In this document: in pieces, positions 34,033 through 43,498 of the stretch | Numbering within the stretch: position 1 is the stretch's first letter | Layout: each line of letters starts with the position of its first letter | Source of the DNA: an uncultured Bacteroidia bacterium | GTDB lineage: Bacteria > Bacteroidota > Bacteroidia > Bacteroidales > F082 | Length of the DNA stretch: 64,000 nt | Assembly: GCA_902785755.1 (NCBI GenBank) | Contig: CACZZO010000016.1 | Location: 1 to 64,000 of the forward strand | Reading direction: 5' to 3' | Made by a program: the position numbers and the translations under genes | Notes under the pieces: generated by a model | Databases searched by the model: none | Seen by the model: the letters and a program-made list of their open reading frames with translations, nothing else | Told to the model about the DNA's origin: nothing

Positions 34033-34312
34033 AAATCAGGATTTTATCTTGGTTAATGCTTTCGGCGATTCTTGGGTACACTCTACCGTCAGGCACAAGA
34101 TCAACGGAACGGTCGAGCAAGTCTTCCAATTCGTTAATCATTGCGCAATGTTTCAACAGACTAACTCTCGCGTTCTCATCGAATTGAACAAGCAAATCCA
34201 CATCGCTCAAAGGCGTTTCGTCGCCTCGGGCAAAAGAGCCGAAAATCCATGCCCGCAAGACGGGCTGGGTCTTGAGATAATTGGCTATGGTTTGTTGCAT
34301 TTCGGTACTCAT
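34016..34312 (-). CDS. MntA-like nucleotidyltransferase antitoxin
   Basis: The ATG at 34312 gives a 98-residue protein with the minimal nucleotidyltransferase signature GSFARGDETPLSDVDLLV, where Asp37 and Asp39 are the metal ligands. MntA-type proteins silence HepT by adding AMP groups to a Tyr in its motif. The product's location upstream of and overlapping the HEPN gene supports this. A TAACTTTG box lies at 34346-34339. Confidence 0.85.
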   Translation of the reverse strand: MSTEMQQTIANYLKTQPVLRAWIFGSFARGDETPLSDVDLLVQFDENARVSLLKHCAMINELEDLLDRSVDLVPDGRVYPRIAESINQDKILIYERAS

Positions 34313-34338
34313 AATCGAAACGTTTGTTAAACACGAGG

Positions 34339-34346
34339 CAAAGTTA
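34339..34346 (-). promoter_or_regulatory. TAACTTTG -7 box of the MntA/HepT pair
   Basis: The reverse strand reads TAACTTTG, 26 bases before the ATG at 34312. Confidence 0.6.
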
Positions 34347-34374
34347 CGAAATATTTTCCAAACGCAAAAATCGT

Positions 34375-35652
34375 TTACCTCCAAACATTCTGCGTCCTGT
34401 CTGGCCCGTAAGAAACGAACTTGATGGGCACGCCGACATAGTCTTCAATGAATTTGATATAATCCTCCAACTTCTGCGGAATATTGCCCTCGATTTTCTG
34501 TTGCCAGCCTGGGATTTCGGTATAGACAGGTTCCATCGTCTTGGTGCAGGCTGCGAAAGGCAGGTGCTTGGTTTCCTGACCGTTATAGCGATATGCAGTG
34601 GCGACTTTCAAGGTTGCGAAGTCGTCCATTACGTCAGATTTCATCATCATCAGGTCGGTGACGCCACTGAGCATGACGGCATATTTCAGCGCGGGCAGGT
34701 CGAGCCAGCCGCAACGGCGCGGACGACCTGTGGTGGCTCCGAATTCGTGTCCGTTTTGGCGGAGTGTTTCGCCCGTTTCGTCAAACAGTTCGGTGGGGAA
34801 GGGGCCAGTGCCTACGCGGGTGCAGTAAGCCTTGAAGATGCCATACACCTTGCCGATTCTACTCGGGGCAACACCCAATCCAGAGCAAACGCCCGCCGCA
34901 ATCACATTCGATGAGGTGACGAAAGGATAACTGCCAAAATCCACATCAAGCATGGAGCCTTGGGCACCTTCGGCGAGGACTTTCTTGCCCGCATCAAGTG
35001 CCTCGTTGATGTAATATTCGCCGTCAACAAACTGGTATTGCTTCAAGTATTCGATACCCTCGAACCAAAGTTTTTCGTATTCGGCGAAGTCGAGGCCGTC
35101 GAGTTGGAAGCCTTTCATTTCGAAGCCCAATCCAGCAATTTGCTGTAAGTGCGTCTTTTTCAAGTTTTCGTATTTCTCGCGGAAGTCGTAGGAAGCAATG
35201 TCGCCGATGCGCAAGCCCTTGCGAGCGGTCTTGTCGGTATAAGTCGGGCCAATGCCTTTCAGTGTGGTGCCGACTTTCATCTTGCCCAAAGCCTTCTCGT
35301 TGGCGGCATCCATAGCGCGGTGGGTCGGCAGAATCAAGTGGGCACGGTTGGCGATTTTCAGGGTTTGGCGCAGGTCGAAGCCAGCCTCGCGCAAACCTTC
35401 AATCTCACCTTTTAATATATGTGGCTCGATGATGACTCCGTTGCCGATAAGGTTGATGCAACCTGGCGTGAGCACACCCGAAGGAATGTTGTGCAACACG
35501 AACTTCTTGCCTTCGAATTCTATGGTGTGGCCGGCGTTGGGGCCGCCTTGGAATCGTGCCACGATGTCATAGTTCGGGGTGAGGGCATCGACCACCTTGC
35601 CTTTGCCTTCGTCGCCCCATTGCAAACCGAGGAGAATATCTAATTTGTTCAT
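34375..35652 (-). CDS. purA: Adenylosuccinate synthetase
   Basis: PurA joins IMP and aspartate using GTP, on the path to AMP. The ATG at 35652 gives 425 residues, normal for the family, beginning MNKLDILLGLQWGDEGKGK. The GTP loop GDEGKGKVVD is at about 13-22, then GGPNAGHTIEF, GIGPTYTDKTAR and the C-terminal TGRPRRCGWLDLPALKYA. The frame stays open 16 codons upstream but includes no conserved sequence. Confidence 0.96.
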   Translation of the reverse strand: MNKLDILLGLQWGDEGKGKVVDALTPNYDIVARFQGGPNAGHTIEFEGKKFVLHNIPSGVLTPGCINLIGNGVIIEPHILKGEIEGLREAGFDLRQTLKIANRAHLILPTHRAMDAANEKALGKMKVGTTLKGIGPTYTDKTARKGLRIGDIASYDFREKYENLKKTHLQQIAGLGFEMKGFQLDGLDFAEYEKLWFEGIEYLKQYQFVDGEYYINEALDAGKKVLAEGAQGSMLDVDFGSYPFVTSSNVIAAGVCSGLGVAPSRIGKVYGIFKAYCTRVGTGPFPTELFDETGETLRQNGHEFGATTGRPRRCGWLDLPALKYAVMLSGVTDLMMMKSDVMDDFATLKVATAYRYNGQETKHLPFAACTKTMEPVYTEIPGWQQKIEGNIPQKLEDYIKFIEDYVGVPIKFVSYGPDRTQNVWR

Positions 35653-35684
35653 ATATTGGAATTTCAAGATTTCAAATTTCAAGA

Positions 35685-35784
35685 TTTTCGGCTGCCACAA
35701 TGTGACAGCCCTACAACTTCACTCTATCAACTCTTTTCCTTTCAACTATAACCTAACCACATCTCTAAACTCTAAACTCTCAAC
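35685..35784. repeat. Intergenic repeats: GTGACAGCCC half-palindrome and AACTCT array
   Basis: CGGCTGCCACAATGTGACAG and the following CCCTACAA match the right arm of the palindrome at 17232-17310. From about 35757 CTCTAAACTCTAAACTCTCA repeats the same heptamer type as the array inside sufS. Confidence 0.65.
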
Positions 35785-36223
35785 TTTTCTTATGTCCATA
35801 AAATATCAGCGAATGATGCGTAATCTCAACGCCGAGTTGCTCCTCAATCGACCGCTGGATTTCCAGCAGGCGCGGGTCGCAGAATTCCATCACGCTTTCT
35901 GTCTCAATATCAATGAAATGGTCGTGTTGGCGGAACTTGTAGGAACGCTCGTATTGTGCGCAGTTGTGCCCAAACTGGTGCTTGATGACCAAGCCGCAGT
36001 CCAACAGCAGGTCGATAGTATTATATAAGGTGGCCCGGCTGACGCGATACTTGTTGTCCTTCATGCGGTTATACAGCGAGTCGATGTCGAAGTGGCCGTT
36101 GGTGGAGTAGATTTCCTTCAGTATGGCAAAGCGCTCAGGGGTCTTGCGCAACTTCCGCCGTTGCAGGTAGTCGATGAATATCTTCTTGACGGCCAAATAG
36201 GTATTGTCAAATGAATCTTTCAT
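35780..36223 (-). CDS. Fur-family transcriptional regulator
   Basis: The 147-residue protein has the winged helix (TPERFAILKEIYSTNGHFDIDSLYNRM) at about 24-50 and the hinge helix. The dimer domain has a QHDHFIDIETESVMEFCDP stretch with the histidines of the regulatory metal site. The C-x-x-C pair of zinc-structural Fur proteins is absent, as in several Bacteroidota members. It probably represses metal-uptake or oxidative-stress genes. A TACTTTTG box at 36253-36246 precedes it by 22 bases. Confidence 0.85.
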   Translation of the reverse strand: MKDSFDNTYLAVKKIFIDYLQRRKLRKTPERFAILKEIYSTNGHFDIDSLYNRMKDNKYRVSRATLYNTIDLLLDCGLVIKHQFGHNCAQYERSYKFRQHDHFIDIETESVMEFCDPRLLEIQRSIEEQLGVEITHHSLIFYGHKKS

Positions 36224-36245
36224 TTTTCAAGTCGTGATGTTGCCG

Positions 36246-36253
36246 CAAAAGTA
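36246..36253 (-). promoter_or_regulatory. TACTTTTG -7 box of the Fur-type gene
   Basis: The reverse strand reads TACTTTTG, fitting TAnnTTTG. Confidence 0.55.
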
Positions 36254-36298
36254 GGAATATTTTTCAGACCAATTCTAAATAATCAGCATTATTTTGTC

Positions 36299-38497
36299 TC
36301 AATTGCTGTTTTTCCTGACCACTTTTTGGATTTCCTTGAGGTGATTCAATTTGCTGATGAGGTCGTCAAGTTCGTTGGTGCTGTGGACGTAGATGGAAAT
36401 GGTGGCCTCAACGAGGTCGTTCTTGGCCTCCATGTGGAGCATGTGCAGGTTGAGTTTCATCTCGTTGGAGAGTAGGTTGGTCATGCGGTTGAGCAATCCG
36501 GCTGAGTCCAAAGCAGTGATTTTCAGGTCAGCAAGGAAGGCGATTTCGCTCTTGGGCTGCCATTTGGCCTTCACGATATTGTTGCCATAGCGCGACGAGA
36601 GTTGGATGGCCTTCGGGCAGTTGCTGCGGTGGATTTGCAGCGGCTCGCCGGGGAAACTGAAAGCAATCACATCGTCGCCCGGGATGGGGTTGCAGCAGGT
36701 GGAAACATTGAAGTCGAATTCGCCCGACGAGGTGATGGAAGGCGTTTCGTCCTTGTCGCGGCTGTTGTTGTTGCCCAAAAGTCCAAAAGTGATGTAACGC
36801 ACGAAACTGCTGCTACCCGATTGTGGTTTCAGTACGGTTCTGATGGCACGCTCGTCGATTTTGCCGGCGGCCACCTGATAGTAGAAGTCGATGGAACTGG
36901 TGAGATGTTCGGCGGCCATCACTGTGTTGCGGTTGGCTTTGGAAGGTTCCAAGTCGAGTTTCCTCATGATTTCCTCGAACTTTGTTTCGCCCTCCTCGCG
37001 GAAGGTGCGGCGGTATTCCTTGATGCCGTTTTTGAGCCTCGATTTGGCTGTGGCCGTGGCCAAAAACTCAAACCATTTCTCTTGCGGATGTTGTGCCTCG
37101 GAGGTGATGACCTCCACTTGGTCGCCGTTTTTGAGTTTGCAGTCGAGTTGGGTCAGATGGCTGTTCACGTTGGCCGCAATGCTGTGGTCGCCAATCTCGG
37201 AGTGGATGTTGTAGGCGAAATCGAGCACGGTGGAGCCTTTGGGCAGCAATATCATCTTGCCCTGCGGGGTGAACACATGGATTTCGTCGGAGAAGAGGTC
37301 GAGCTTGAAGTTGTCGACGAACTCGATGGCGTTGTTCGACTCGGTGTTGATGAGGTCTTGTGCCTTCTTGAGCCAGATGTCGAAACCGCTTTCCGTCATG
37401 TTGTCGGCCTTGTATTTCCAATAGGCGGCAAAGCCTTTTTCGGCGATTTCCTCCATGCGCTGGCTGCGAATTTGCACCTCCATCCAATTGCCGGTCTGAC
37501 CCATCACCACGGCGTGAAGGCTCTCGTAGCCGTTGGTCTTGGGGAAAGAAATCCAGTCTTTCAGTTTGGCGGTGTTTGGGCGGTAGAAACCAGTCAGGAT
37601 GGCATAGATTTTCCAACATTCGAGGCGTTCTTGGTCGACTGGGCAGTCGGTGATGAAACGCACCACGAAGGAGCCGTAGAGTTCCTCAAACGAGAGTTCC
37701 TTTTCCATCATGCGCTTCCAAATCGAGTTGACCGAGCGTTCCTTGATTTCGGCACGCACCTTGATACCTGACTTTTCAAGTTCGGCCATGACTGGGGCGA
37801 TGAAGTCGCGCGTTTCGCCCATGCGACGCTCGCGCACATCATCCACACGCTTGCGGATGTTGTTGTAAATGGTTGGATTGGTGTATTTTAGAGATAAGTC
37901 CTCCAACTCAATGCGGATGGCATGGAGGCCAAGTCGGTAAGCGAGAGGCGCATAAATATAGGAGGTTTCGGAGGCGATTTTCAGTTGCTTGTGCTTGGGC
38001 ATCGAGTCCAAGGTGCGCATGTTGTGGAGCCTGTCGCTGAGTTTGATGAGCACCACGCGCACATCGTAGGTCAGGGAAGTGATGATTTTCTTGAAGTTTT
38101 CGGCCTGCATACTCTCCGCGCCCTCCATTTTGTCGAACTTAGTGAGGCCGTCCACCACTCGCGACACCTTTTCGCCAAACATTTCCTTGATGTCGTCCAA
38201 GGTGTAAGGCGTGTCTTCCACCACGTCGTGCAGCAGGGCGCAGATGATGGAGGTGCGTCCCAATCCGATATCGTGCGCGGCAATGGTGGCCACCTCAATG
38301 GGGTGGTAGATGTAAGGCTCGCCTGAGCGTCGGCGCTGGTCTTTGTGCGCATTGACGGCAAAGTAGAAAGCCTTGTCGACGGCTTCGAGGTCTTGCGCTT
38401 CCTTGCGGGTTTGCCAAACATCGATAAGGTGCTGGTGCCGCCGTTCGATTTCTTCTTTTTCTTCCTTTGAATAGGTGTCGGGTAAAATAGGCTCCAT
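36299..38497 (-). CDS. RelA/SpoT bifunctional (p)ppGpp synthetase/hydrolase
   Basis: This enzyme makes and degrades the stringent-response alarmone (p)ppGpp. The ATG at 38497 gives 732 residues (a TTG two codons upstream is less likely). The HD hydrolase domain is visible in HPIEVATIAAHDIG and LLHDVVEDT near residues 65-95, the synthetase domain follows with TNGYESLHAVVMG, then the TGS domain (EIHVFTPQGKMILLPKGSTV), a zinc-finger-like CCNPIPGDD segment and the C-terminal ACT domain. A -7 box lies at 38528-38521, back to back with that of lepA. Confidence 0.94.
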   Translation of the reverse strand: MEPILPDTYSKEEKEEIERRHQHLIDVWQTRKEAQDLEAVDKAFYFAVNAHKDQRRRSGEPYIYHPIEVATIAAHDIGLGRTSIICALLHDVVEDTPYTLDDIKEMFGEKVSRVVDGLTKFDKMEGAESMQAENFKKIITSLTYDVRVVLIKLSDRLHNMRTLDSMPKHKQLKIASETSYIYAPLAYRLGLHAIRIELEDLSLKYTNPTIYNNIRKRVDDVRERRMGETRDFIAPVMAELEKSGIKVRAEIKERSVNSIWKRMMEKELSFEELYGSFVVRFITDCPVDQERLECWKIYAILTGFYRPNTAKLKDWISFPKTNGYESLHAVVMGQTGNWMEVQIRSQRMEEIAEKGFAAYWKYKADNMTESGFDIWLKKAQDLINTESNNAIEFVDNFKLDLFSDEIHVFTPQGKMILLPKGSTVLDFAYNIHSEIGDHSIAANVNSHLTQLDCKLKNGDQVEVITSEAQHPQEKWFEFLATATAKSRLKNGIKEYRRTFREEGETKFEEIMRKLDLEPSKANRNTVMAAEHLTSSIDFYYQVAAGKIDERAIRTVLKPQSGSSSFVRYITFGLLGNNNSRDKDETPSITSSGEFDFNVSTCCNPIPGDDVIAFSFPGEPLQIHRSNCPKAIQLSSRYGNNIVKAKWQPKSEIAFLADLKITALDSAGLLNRMTNLLSNEMKLNLHMLHMEAKNDLVEATISIYVHSTNELDDLISKLNHLKEIQKVVRKNSN

Positions 38498-38520
38498 AGG
38501 CAATCGTCTTTTTCAGTCTG

Positions 38521-38528
38521 CAAAATTA
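38521..38528 (-). promoter_or_regulatory. TAATTTTG -7 box of the relA/spoT gene
   Basis: The reverse strand reads TAATTTTG, 23 bases before the ATG at 38497. Confidence 0.6.
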
Positions 38529-38573
38529 GCGATAATCCTTGACTGATTCCGCTTTTGCAAGCAATTTTTTTCC

Positions 38574-38581
38574 TATTTTTG
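38574..38581 (+). promoter_or_regulatory. TATTTTTG -7 box of lepA, eight bases from the start
   Basis: TATTTTTG is followed by CACCCACA and then the ATG at 38590. With transcription normally starting five to ten bases after the box, the mRNA leader would be almost nil. Confidence 0.6.
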
Positions 38582-38589
38582 CACCCACA

Positions 38590-40377
38590 ATGAAAAACAT
38601 CAGAAATTTTTGCATCATAGCCCACATCGACCACGGCAAATCGACCCTGGCCGATAGGCTTTTGGAATTGACACACACCCTGAACGACAAAGAATTGGTC
38701 GATCAGGTTTTGGACGACATGGACCTTGAGCGCGAGCGCGGTATCACCATCAAGAGCCACGCCATCCAGATGAAGTATAATTATAAAGGTGAGGAGTTTA
38801 CGCTCAATCTTATTGATACTCCCGGCCATGTGGACTTCTCCTACGAGGTCTCGCGAAGCATCGCTGCCTGCGAAGGCGCCTTGCTTGTGGTGGATGCCAC
38901 GCAAGGTATTCAGGCTCAAACAATTGCCAACCTTTATTCTGCATTGGAACATGACCTCGAAATCATCCCCGTGATGAACAAAATCGACATGGACAGTGCT
39001 ATGGTTGACATTGTGGAAGACCAGATGGTTGACCTTTTGGGCTGCGATCCGAGCGAGATTTTGAAAGTGAGTGCAAGGACGGGCGAAGGCGTTCCCGCCG
39101 TTTTGGATGCCATCGTTGAGCGCATCCCTTGCCCCAAAGGTGACCCCAACGCCCCGCTCCAAGCCCTGATTTTCGACTCGGTATTCAACTCTTTCCGTGG
39201 CATTATCGCCTATTTCCGTGTGATGAACGGAACGATGCACACCAATGACTTGGTGAAATTCTTCGCCACAGGCAAGGAATACCACGCTGACGAAATCGGG
39301 GTGCTGCAACTGAAGCAAGTGCCTAAGAATGAACTCTCTGCGGGCGATGTAGGATACATCATCTCTGGCATCAAGACCTCGAAGGAGGTCAAGGTGGGTG
39401 ACACCATCACGCATGTCGAAAGGCCTTGCGCCGAGCCAGTTTCGGGCTTCGAGAACGTGAAACCCATGCTGTTTGCGGGTATCTATCCCGTGGATGCGGA
39501 TGATTATGAGGAACTTAGGGCTTCGTTGGAGAAACTGCAACTCAACGATGCCAGCTTGGTTTGGGAACCTGAGTCGTCGGCGGCACTGGGCTTCGGCTTC
39601 CGATGTGGCTTTTTGGGCTTGTTGCACATGGAAATCGTTCAGGAGCGCCTCGACCGAGAGTTTGACATGGATGTTATCACTACGGTGCCGAATGTGTCGT
39701 TCAAGTGCTATAAGACTGATGGCGAGATGATAGAGGTACACAATCCCAGCGGTCTGCCCGAGGTGACAAAGATTGACCATATTGAGGAGCCATACATCAT
39801 CGCGCAAATCATCTCGAAAAACGACTTCACTGGCCCTATTATGACGCTCTGCATCGATAGGCGAGGCACTTTGAAAAACCAAGTCTACCTTTCCACCGAC
39901 CGCGTGGAACTCACCTTCCAAATGCCGCTCTCGGAAATCGTCTTCGACTTCTACGACAAACTGAAATCCATCTCGAAGGGCTATGCCTCTTTCGACTACC
40001 ATATCGCTGGTTATCAAGACGCTGACTTGGTGAAATTGGACATCATGCTCAACGGCGAGTCGGTGGATGCCCTCTCAACTTTGATACATCGTGCCCATGC
40101 CTACGACTTCGGTCGGCGCATGTGCGAGAAACTGAAGGAATTGATACCTCGTCACCAGTTCGACATCGCCATCCAAGCGGCTATCGGAGCGAAAATCATT
40201 GCGCGTGAGACGGTGCGCCAAGTGCGCAAGGATGTGACGGCGAAGTGCTACGGCGGCGATGTGTCGCGTAAACGCAAACTGCTTGAAAAACAGAAGGCTG
40301 GAAAGAAACGAATGAGGCAGGTCGGCAATGTCGAAGTGCCGCAGTCGGCGTTCTTGGCCGTGCTGAAACTTGACTAA
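38590..40377 (+). CDS. lepA: Elongation factor 4 (LepA)
   Basis: EF4/LepA is a ribosome-binding translation GTPase related to EF-G. The ATG at 38590 gives 595 residues, the family's length, starting [19 protein letters not shown]; the open frame upstream has no conserved sequence. G1 is [10 protein letters not shown]2 RGITIKS, G3 DTPGH and G4 NKID. The C-terminal EF4-specific domain ends in AFLAVLKLD. The promoter box lies only eight bases before the start. Confidence 0.96.
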   Translation: MKNIRNFCIIAHIDHGKSTLADRLLELTHTLNDKELVDQVLDDMDLERERGITIKSHAIQMKYNYKGEEFTLNLIDTPGHVDFSYEVSRSIAACEGALLVVDATQGIQAQTIANLYSALEHDLEIIPVMNKIDMDSAMVDIVEDQMVDLLGCDPSEILKVSARTGEGVPAVLDAIVERIPCPKGDPNAPLQALIFDSVFNSFRGIIAYFRVMNGTMHTNDLVKFFATGKEYHADEIGVLQLKQVPKNELSAGDVGYIISGIKTSKEVKVGDTITHVERPCAEPVSGFENVKPMLFAGIYPVDADDYEELRASLEKLQLNDASLVWEPESSAALGFGFRCGFLGLLHMEIVQERLDREFDMDVITTVPNVSFKCYKTDGEMIEVHNPSGLPEVTKIDHIEEPYIIAQIISKNDFTGPIMTLCIDRRGTLKNQVYLSTDRVELTFQMPLSEIVFDFYDKLKSISKGYASFDYHIAGYQDADLVKLDIMLNGESVDALSTLIHRAHAYDFGRRMCEKLKELIPRHQFDIAIQAAIGAKIIARETVRQVRKDVTAKCYGGDVSRKRKLLEKQKAGKKRMRQVGNVEVPQSAFLAVLKLD

Positions 40378-40410
40378 AGGTTCGAGCGGATTTCAAATCC
40401 GGCGGAACTA

Positions 40411-40465
40411 AAGCCCTGAAGGGGCGAACAGAAATCAAGCAGGCGATTTTAATCCCTGCAAAACA
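40411..40465. repeat. Dispersed intergenic element before dprA
   Basis: CCCTGAAGGGGCG, then AAGCAGGCGA and ATCCCTGC, follow the same order as the element at 27911 and the block at 53480. It lies just before dprA. Confidence 0.55.
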
Positions 40466-40474
40466 AACAAAATA

Positions 40475-41572
40475 ATGATCGACCTCCAATATCAAATAGC
40501 ATTGACCCTATTGCCCGGCATCGGCGACATCAGCGGGAAGAAATTCGTGCATTATTGCGGCAGTGCGGAGGCCATTTTCAAGGAAACGCGCAAGTCATTA
40601 GAGAAGATTTCGGGGATGCGCGAGGCTTCCATCGAGGCCATCTGCAACCCAAAACCTTACCTGAAACGCGCCGAAGAGGAGATTGCTTTCATAGAGAAAA
40701 ACGACATTAGACCCTTGTTTTTCCTTGATTCCGACTATCCGCGCCGACTTTTGCAATGTGACGACGGCCCGATGATGCTATATTATAAAGGTGCGGCCAA
40801 TTTGAACGCCAATCGAGTGGTGGCCATCGTCGGGACGCGCAACATCACCGACTACGGCAAGGAAAACTGCAATCAGTTGGTGGAGGATTTGAAAGATGAT
40901 AATGTTTTGATTGTAAGCGGATTGGCCTACGGTGTGGATACTTGCGCCCACAAAGCCTCAGTGAAAAACAACATCCCGACAGTCGGGGTGATGGGCTGTG
41001 GAATGCAGCAAGTCTATCCTTCGCCGAACAAGAAATTAGCCAATGATATGATTGAGCAAGGCGGCGGAGTTCTCTCCGAGTGCCTCAGCGGCACCCAACC
41101 CGACCGCGAGAATTTCCCGCGCCGCAACCGCATCATTGCTGGCATGGCGGATGCCGTAATTGTCATTGAATCAGCGTTGAAAGGCGGCTCACTGATTACC
41201 GCCGATATTGCCAATTCCTACAACCGTGACGTGTTTGCCTATCCAGGTCGCGTTCTCGACATCTATAGTCAAGGTTGCAATTATCTTATCCGCACCAACC
41301 GCGCCCATTTGATGGAGAGTGTTTTGAATTTGCGTTATGCAATGCGTTGGGATTCAGAGCAAAAGGTTGAGAAACAAACCGCATTGTTCCGCGAGTTCAC
41401 CGAGGAGGAAAAGATTATTATGGACTGTTTCGGCGCGAATGCCGTCATCAGTTTGGATGAGATCATAGTGAAGTCGGAGTTGCCGACCACGAAAATTGCA
41501 GCTATACTTTTGAATTTGGAATTCGATGGCGTGCTGATGGCATTGCCCGGAAAACGTTACCAGAAATGTTAG
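40475..41572 (+). CDS. dprA: DNA-processing protein DprA
   Basis: DprA loads RecA on incoming single-stranded DNA in natural transformation and is common even in genomes with no known competence. The 365-residue chain has the N-terminal SAM-like helical part, a Rossmann-like domain with VAIVGTRNITDYGKE, IVSGLAYGVDTCAHKAS and NRIIAGMADAVIVIE, and a C-terminal winged-helix-like DLA domain. It overlaps rsgA by seven bases. Confidence 0.94.
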   Translation: MIDLQYQIALTLLPGIGDISGKKFVHYCGSAEAIFKETRKSLEKISGMREASIEAICNPKPYLKRAEEEIAFIEKNDIRPLFFLDSDYPRRLLQCDDGPMMLYYKGAANLNANRVVAIVGTRNITDYGKENCNQLVEDLKDDNVLIVSGLAYGVDTCAHKASVKNNIPTVGVMGCGMQQVYPSPNKKLANDMIEQGGGVLSECLSGTQPDRENFPRRNRIIAGMADAVIVIESALKGGSLITADIANSYNRDVFAYPGRVLDIYSQGCNYLIRTNRAHLMESVLNLRYAMRWDSEQKVEKQTALFREFTEEEKIIMDCFGANAVISLDEIIVKSELPTTKIAAILLNLEFDGVLMALPGKRYQKC

Positions 41573-42501
41573 GGAAAGTCATTAAATCGACGGGCAGTTG
41601 GTACATCGTCTTGGACGGTGAGGGTCGGCAGTGGGAGTGTCGACTGCGCGGGAAAATCCGTTTGGACGGCCTGCGCTCCACCAATCCTGTGGCCGTGGGC
41701 GACAACGTTGAGTTTGAGCAGGAACCTGGCAAAGAAACGGGAGTTATCAAGAAAATTGAACCGCGAGAGAATGTAATCGTCAGGCAATCAGTGAATTTGA
41801 GTAAGGCATCACACATCATTGCCGCCAATGTGGATTTGGCTATTGTGGTGGCTACTATCGCCCATCCGCGCACCTCGACGGGTTTCATCGACCGCTTTTT
41901 GGTGACCGCCGAGGCCTACCACATTCCCGCCGCCGTCATTTTTAACAAGTGCGACTTGTACACTGACGAGCAGATAGAGGAGATGTGCGTCTTGATGGAA
42001 TATTACCAAAGTTTGGGTTACACTTCGTTTGGCGTTTCGGCCAAGACGGGTTTCCAAATTGATGAACTTAAAGCATTGATGCAAGGGAAGATATGCCTTT
42101 TTTCGGGACATTCCGGCGTGGGGAAATCGGCTCTCGTAAACGCCTTAGACCCGTCTTTGAACGTCCGCATTGGCGCGATTTCCGACTACCATGAAAAAGG
42201 CAAACACACCACGACTTTTGCCGAGATGCACCACTTGAACTTCGGCGCGTGGATTGTCGATACGCCCGGCATCAAGGAGTTTGTACTGTACGACCTTGAG
42301 AAAGAGACCCTTGCCCAGCGTTTCCCCGAGATGCGCGACCTGATGAGCGAGTGCCGTTTTGCCAACTGCACCCACACCCACGAGCCGGGTTGCGCAGTGA
42401 AGGCGGCGGTTGAAAACGGAGAAATCGCCGACTGGCGCTATGTGAATTACCTTCGCATGATGACCGACGAAAGCCATGAATCTGTGAAGGAAGAAGGATA
42501 A
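41566..42501 (+). CDS. rsgA: Ribosome small-subunit-dependent GTPase A
   Basis: RsgA helps late maturation of the 30S subunit. The 311-residue product has the N-terminal OB fold, and the circularly permuted GTPase with G4 FNKCDLY before G1 GHSGVGKSALVNAL and G3 DTPGIKEF. The zinc knuckle C-R-F-A-N-C-T-H ... E-P-G-C-A-V follows at about 264-281. The start overlaps the end of dprA. Confidence 0.95.
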   Translation: MLGKVIKSTGSWYIVLDGEGRQWECRLRGKIRLDGLRSTNPVAVGDNVEFEQEPGKETGVIKKIEPRENVIVRQSVNLSKASHIIAANVDLAIVVATIAHPRTSTGFIDRFLVTAEAYHIPAAVIFNKCDLYTDEQIEEMCVLMEYYQSLGYTSFGVSAKTGFQIDELKALMQGKICLFSGHSGVGKSALVNALDPSLNVRIGAISDYHEKGKHTTTFAEMHHLNFGAWIVDTPGIKEFVLYDLEKETLAQRFPEMRDLMSECRFANCTHTHEPGCAVKAAVENGEIADWRYVNYLRMMTDESHESVKEEG

Positions 42502-42506
42502 CTATA

Positions 42507-42557
42507 CGGTAGGAATAGGCGAACACGCCAACAACGGGGAAGCTCCGTTGTCCCTAC
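42507..42557. repeat. Imperfect palindrome between rsgA and the NAD kinase gene
   Basis: GGTAGGAATAGG on the left and TCCCTACC on the right enclose ACAACGGGG-AAG-CTCCGTTGT, giving a hairpin with an eight-base inner stem. Confidence 0.65.
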
Positions 42558-42577
42558 CAGACGAAAATATAAAAACT

Positions 42578-43450
42578 ATGACCATCGCCCTATTTGGAAA
42601 AACCATCGCCCCAGAAAACGGGGAATATATGCGGCAATTGTTTGCGGAATTGGCCAAAAACCAAGTTGAAATTGTTGTATACCAGCCTTTTGCTGAATTG
42701 GTTAAGGCATTCGTTCCCGGAGGCGTGAACTACAGCGTATTCACTTCCAATGCCGACTTGAACGCCGACCTGCTCTTTTCCATCGGGGGCGACGGCACCA
42801 TTTTGGACACCGTTCCCTTCGTCCTCGATTCGGGCATTCCTGTGGCGGGCATCAACATGGGGCGTTTGGGTTTCCTTTCGAGCATTTCGAAAAACGAGAT
42901 TGCCAATGCGGTAAACAGCGTCCTTACAGGCGATTACACCGTTGAACAGCGCAGCCTTTTGGAACTCGTTTCGCCCGAAAAGGTTTTTGACGATGTAAAA
43001 TACGCCTTAAACGAGTTGAATGTCATCCGCAATCCCGAACATAGTCTGTTGGCTATCAAGGTGTTTGTCGATGATGTTTACCTCAACACCTATTGGGGCG
43101 ACGGCATCCTTTTGGCCACTCCGACGGGTTCCACAGCCTATTCATTGAGTGCGGGCGGTCCCATCATCGCGCCTAATGCGAAAAACTTCGTCATCACGCC
43201 CATCGCCACGCACAATTTGACCGTGCGCCCTGTGGTCATCCCTGACGACAGCACCATCCGTATTCAGGTGGAAGGAAGGGAGAAAAGTTTCGTGTTCAGC
43301 ATGGACTCAAGGAATTGTACCTTAGACACTTCCGTGCAGTTGGAGGTGCGCAAGGCTGGCTTCTGCCTCAACCTCGTCAGGATGCGTGGTGAGGACTTTT
43401 TTGGCACCATCCGCAACAAATTGATGTGGGGCAAAGACAATAGAAATTGA
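42578..43450 (+). CDS. nadK: NAD kinase
   Basis: NadK makes NADP from NAD and ATP. The ATG at 42578 gives 290 residues; the frame is open ten codons upstream through the palindrome. It has the G-G-D-G-T motif (IGGDGTILDT), NMGRLGFL, and L-N-E-L-N-V with the N-E-x-x-x substrate site, then the long C-terminal T-P-T-G-S-T-A-Y-S-L-S-A-G-G motif. It is likely in the same transcript as lepA-dprA-rsgA. Confidence 0.94.
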   Translation: MTIALFGKTIAPENGEYMRQLFAELAKNQVEIVVYQPFAELVKAFVPGGVNYSVFTSNADLNADLLFSIGGDGTILDTVPFVLDSGIPVAGINMGRLGFLSSISKNEIANAVNSVLTGDYTVEQRSLLELVSPEKVFDDVKYALNELNVIRNPEHSLLAIKVFVDDVYLNTYWGDGILLATPTGSTAYSLSAGGPIIAPNAKNFVITPIATHNLTVRPVVIPDDSTIRIQVEGREKSFVFSMDSRNCTLDTSVQLEVRKAGFCLNLVRMRGEDFFGTIRNKLMWGKDNRN

Positions 43451-43478
43451 TTTCTGTCGTTTTCATTGGAAAATTTCC

Positions 43479-43486
43479 TAATTTTG
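43479..43486 (+). promoter_or_regulatory. TAATTTTG -7 box of the envelope cluster
   Basis: TAATTTTG lies 12 bases before the ATG at 43499. Confidence 0.6.
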
Positions 43487-43498
43487 CAGTCTTGAATT

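Noticed and set aside
38071..40017. A 648-codon minus-strand frame opposite lepA and the relA/spoT start
   Set aside because: Both plus-strand lepA and minus-strand relA/spoT are well supported in other frames.
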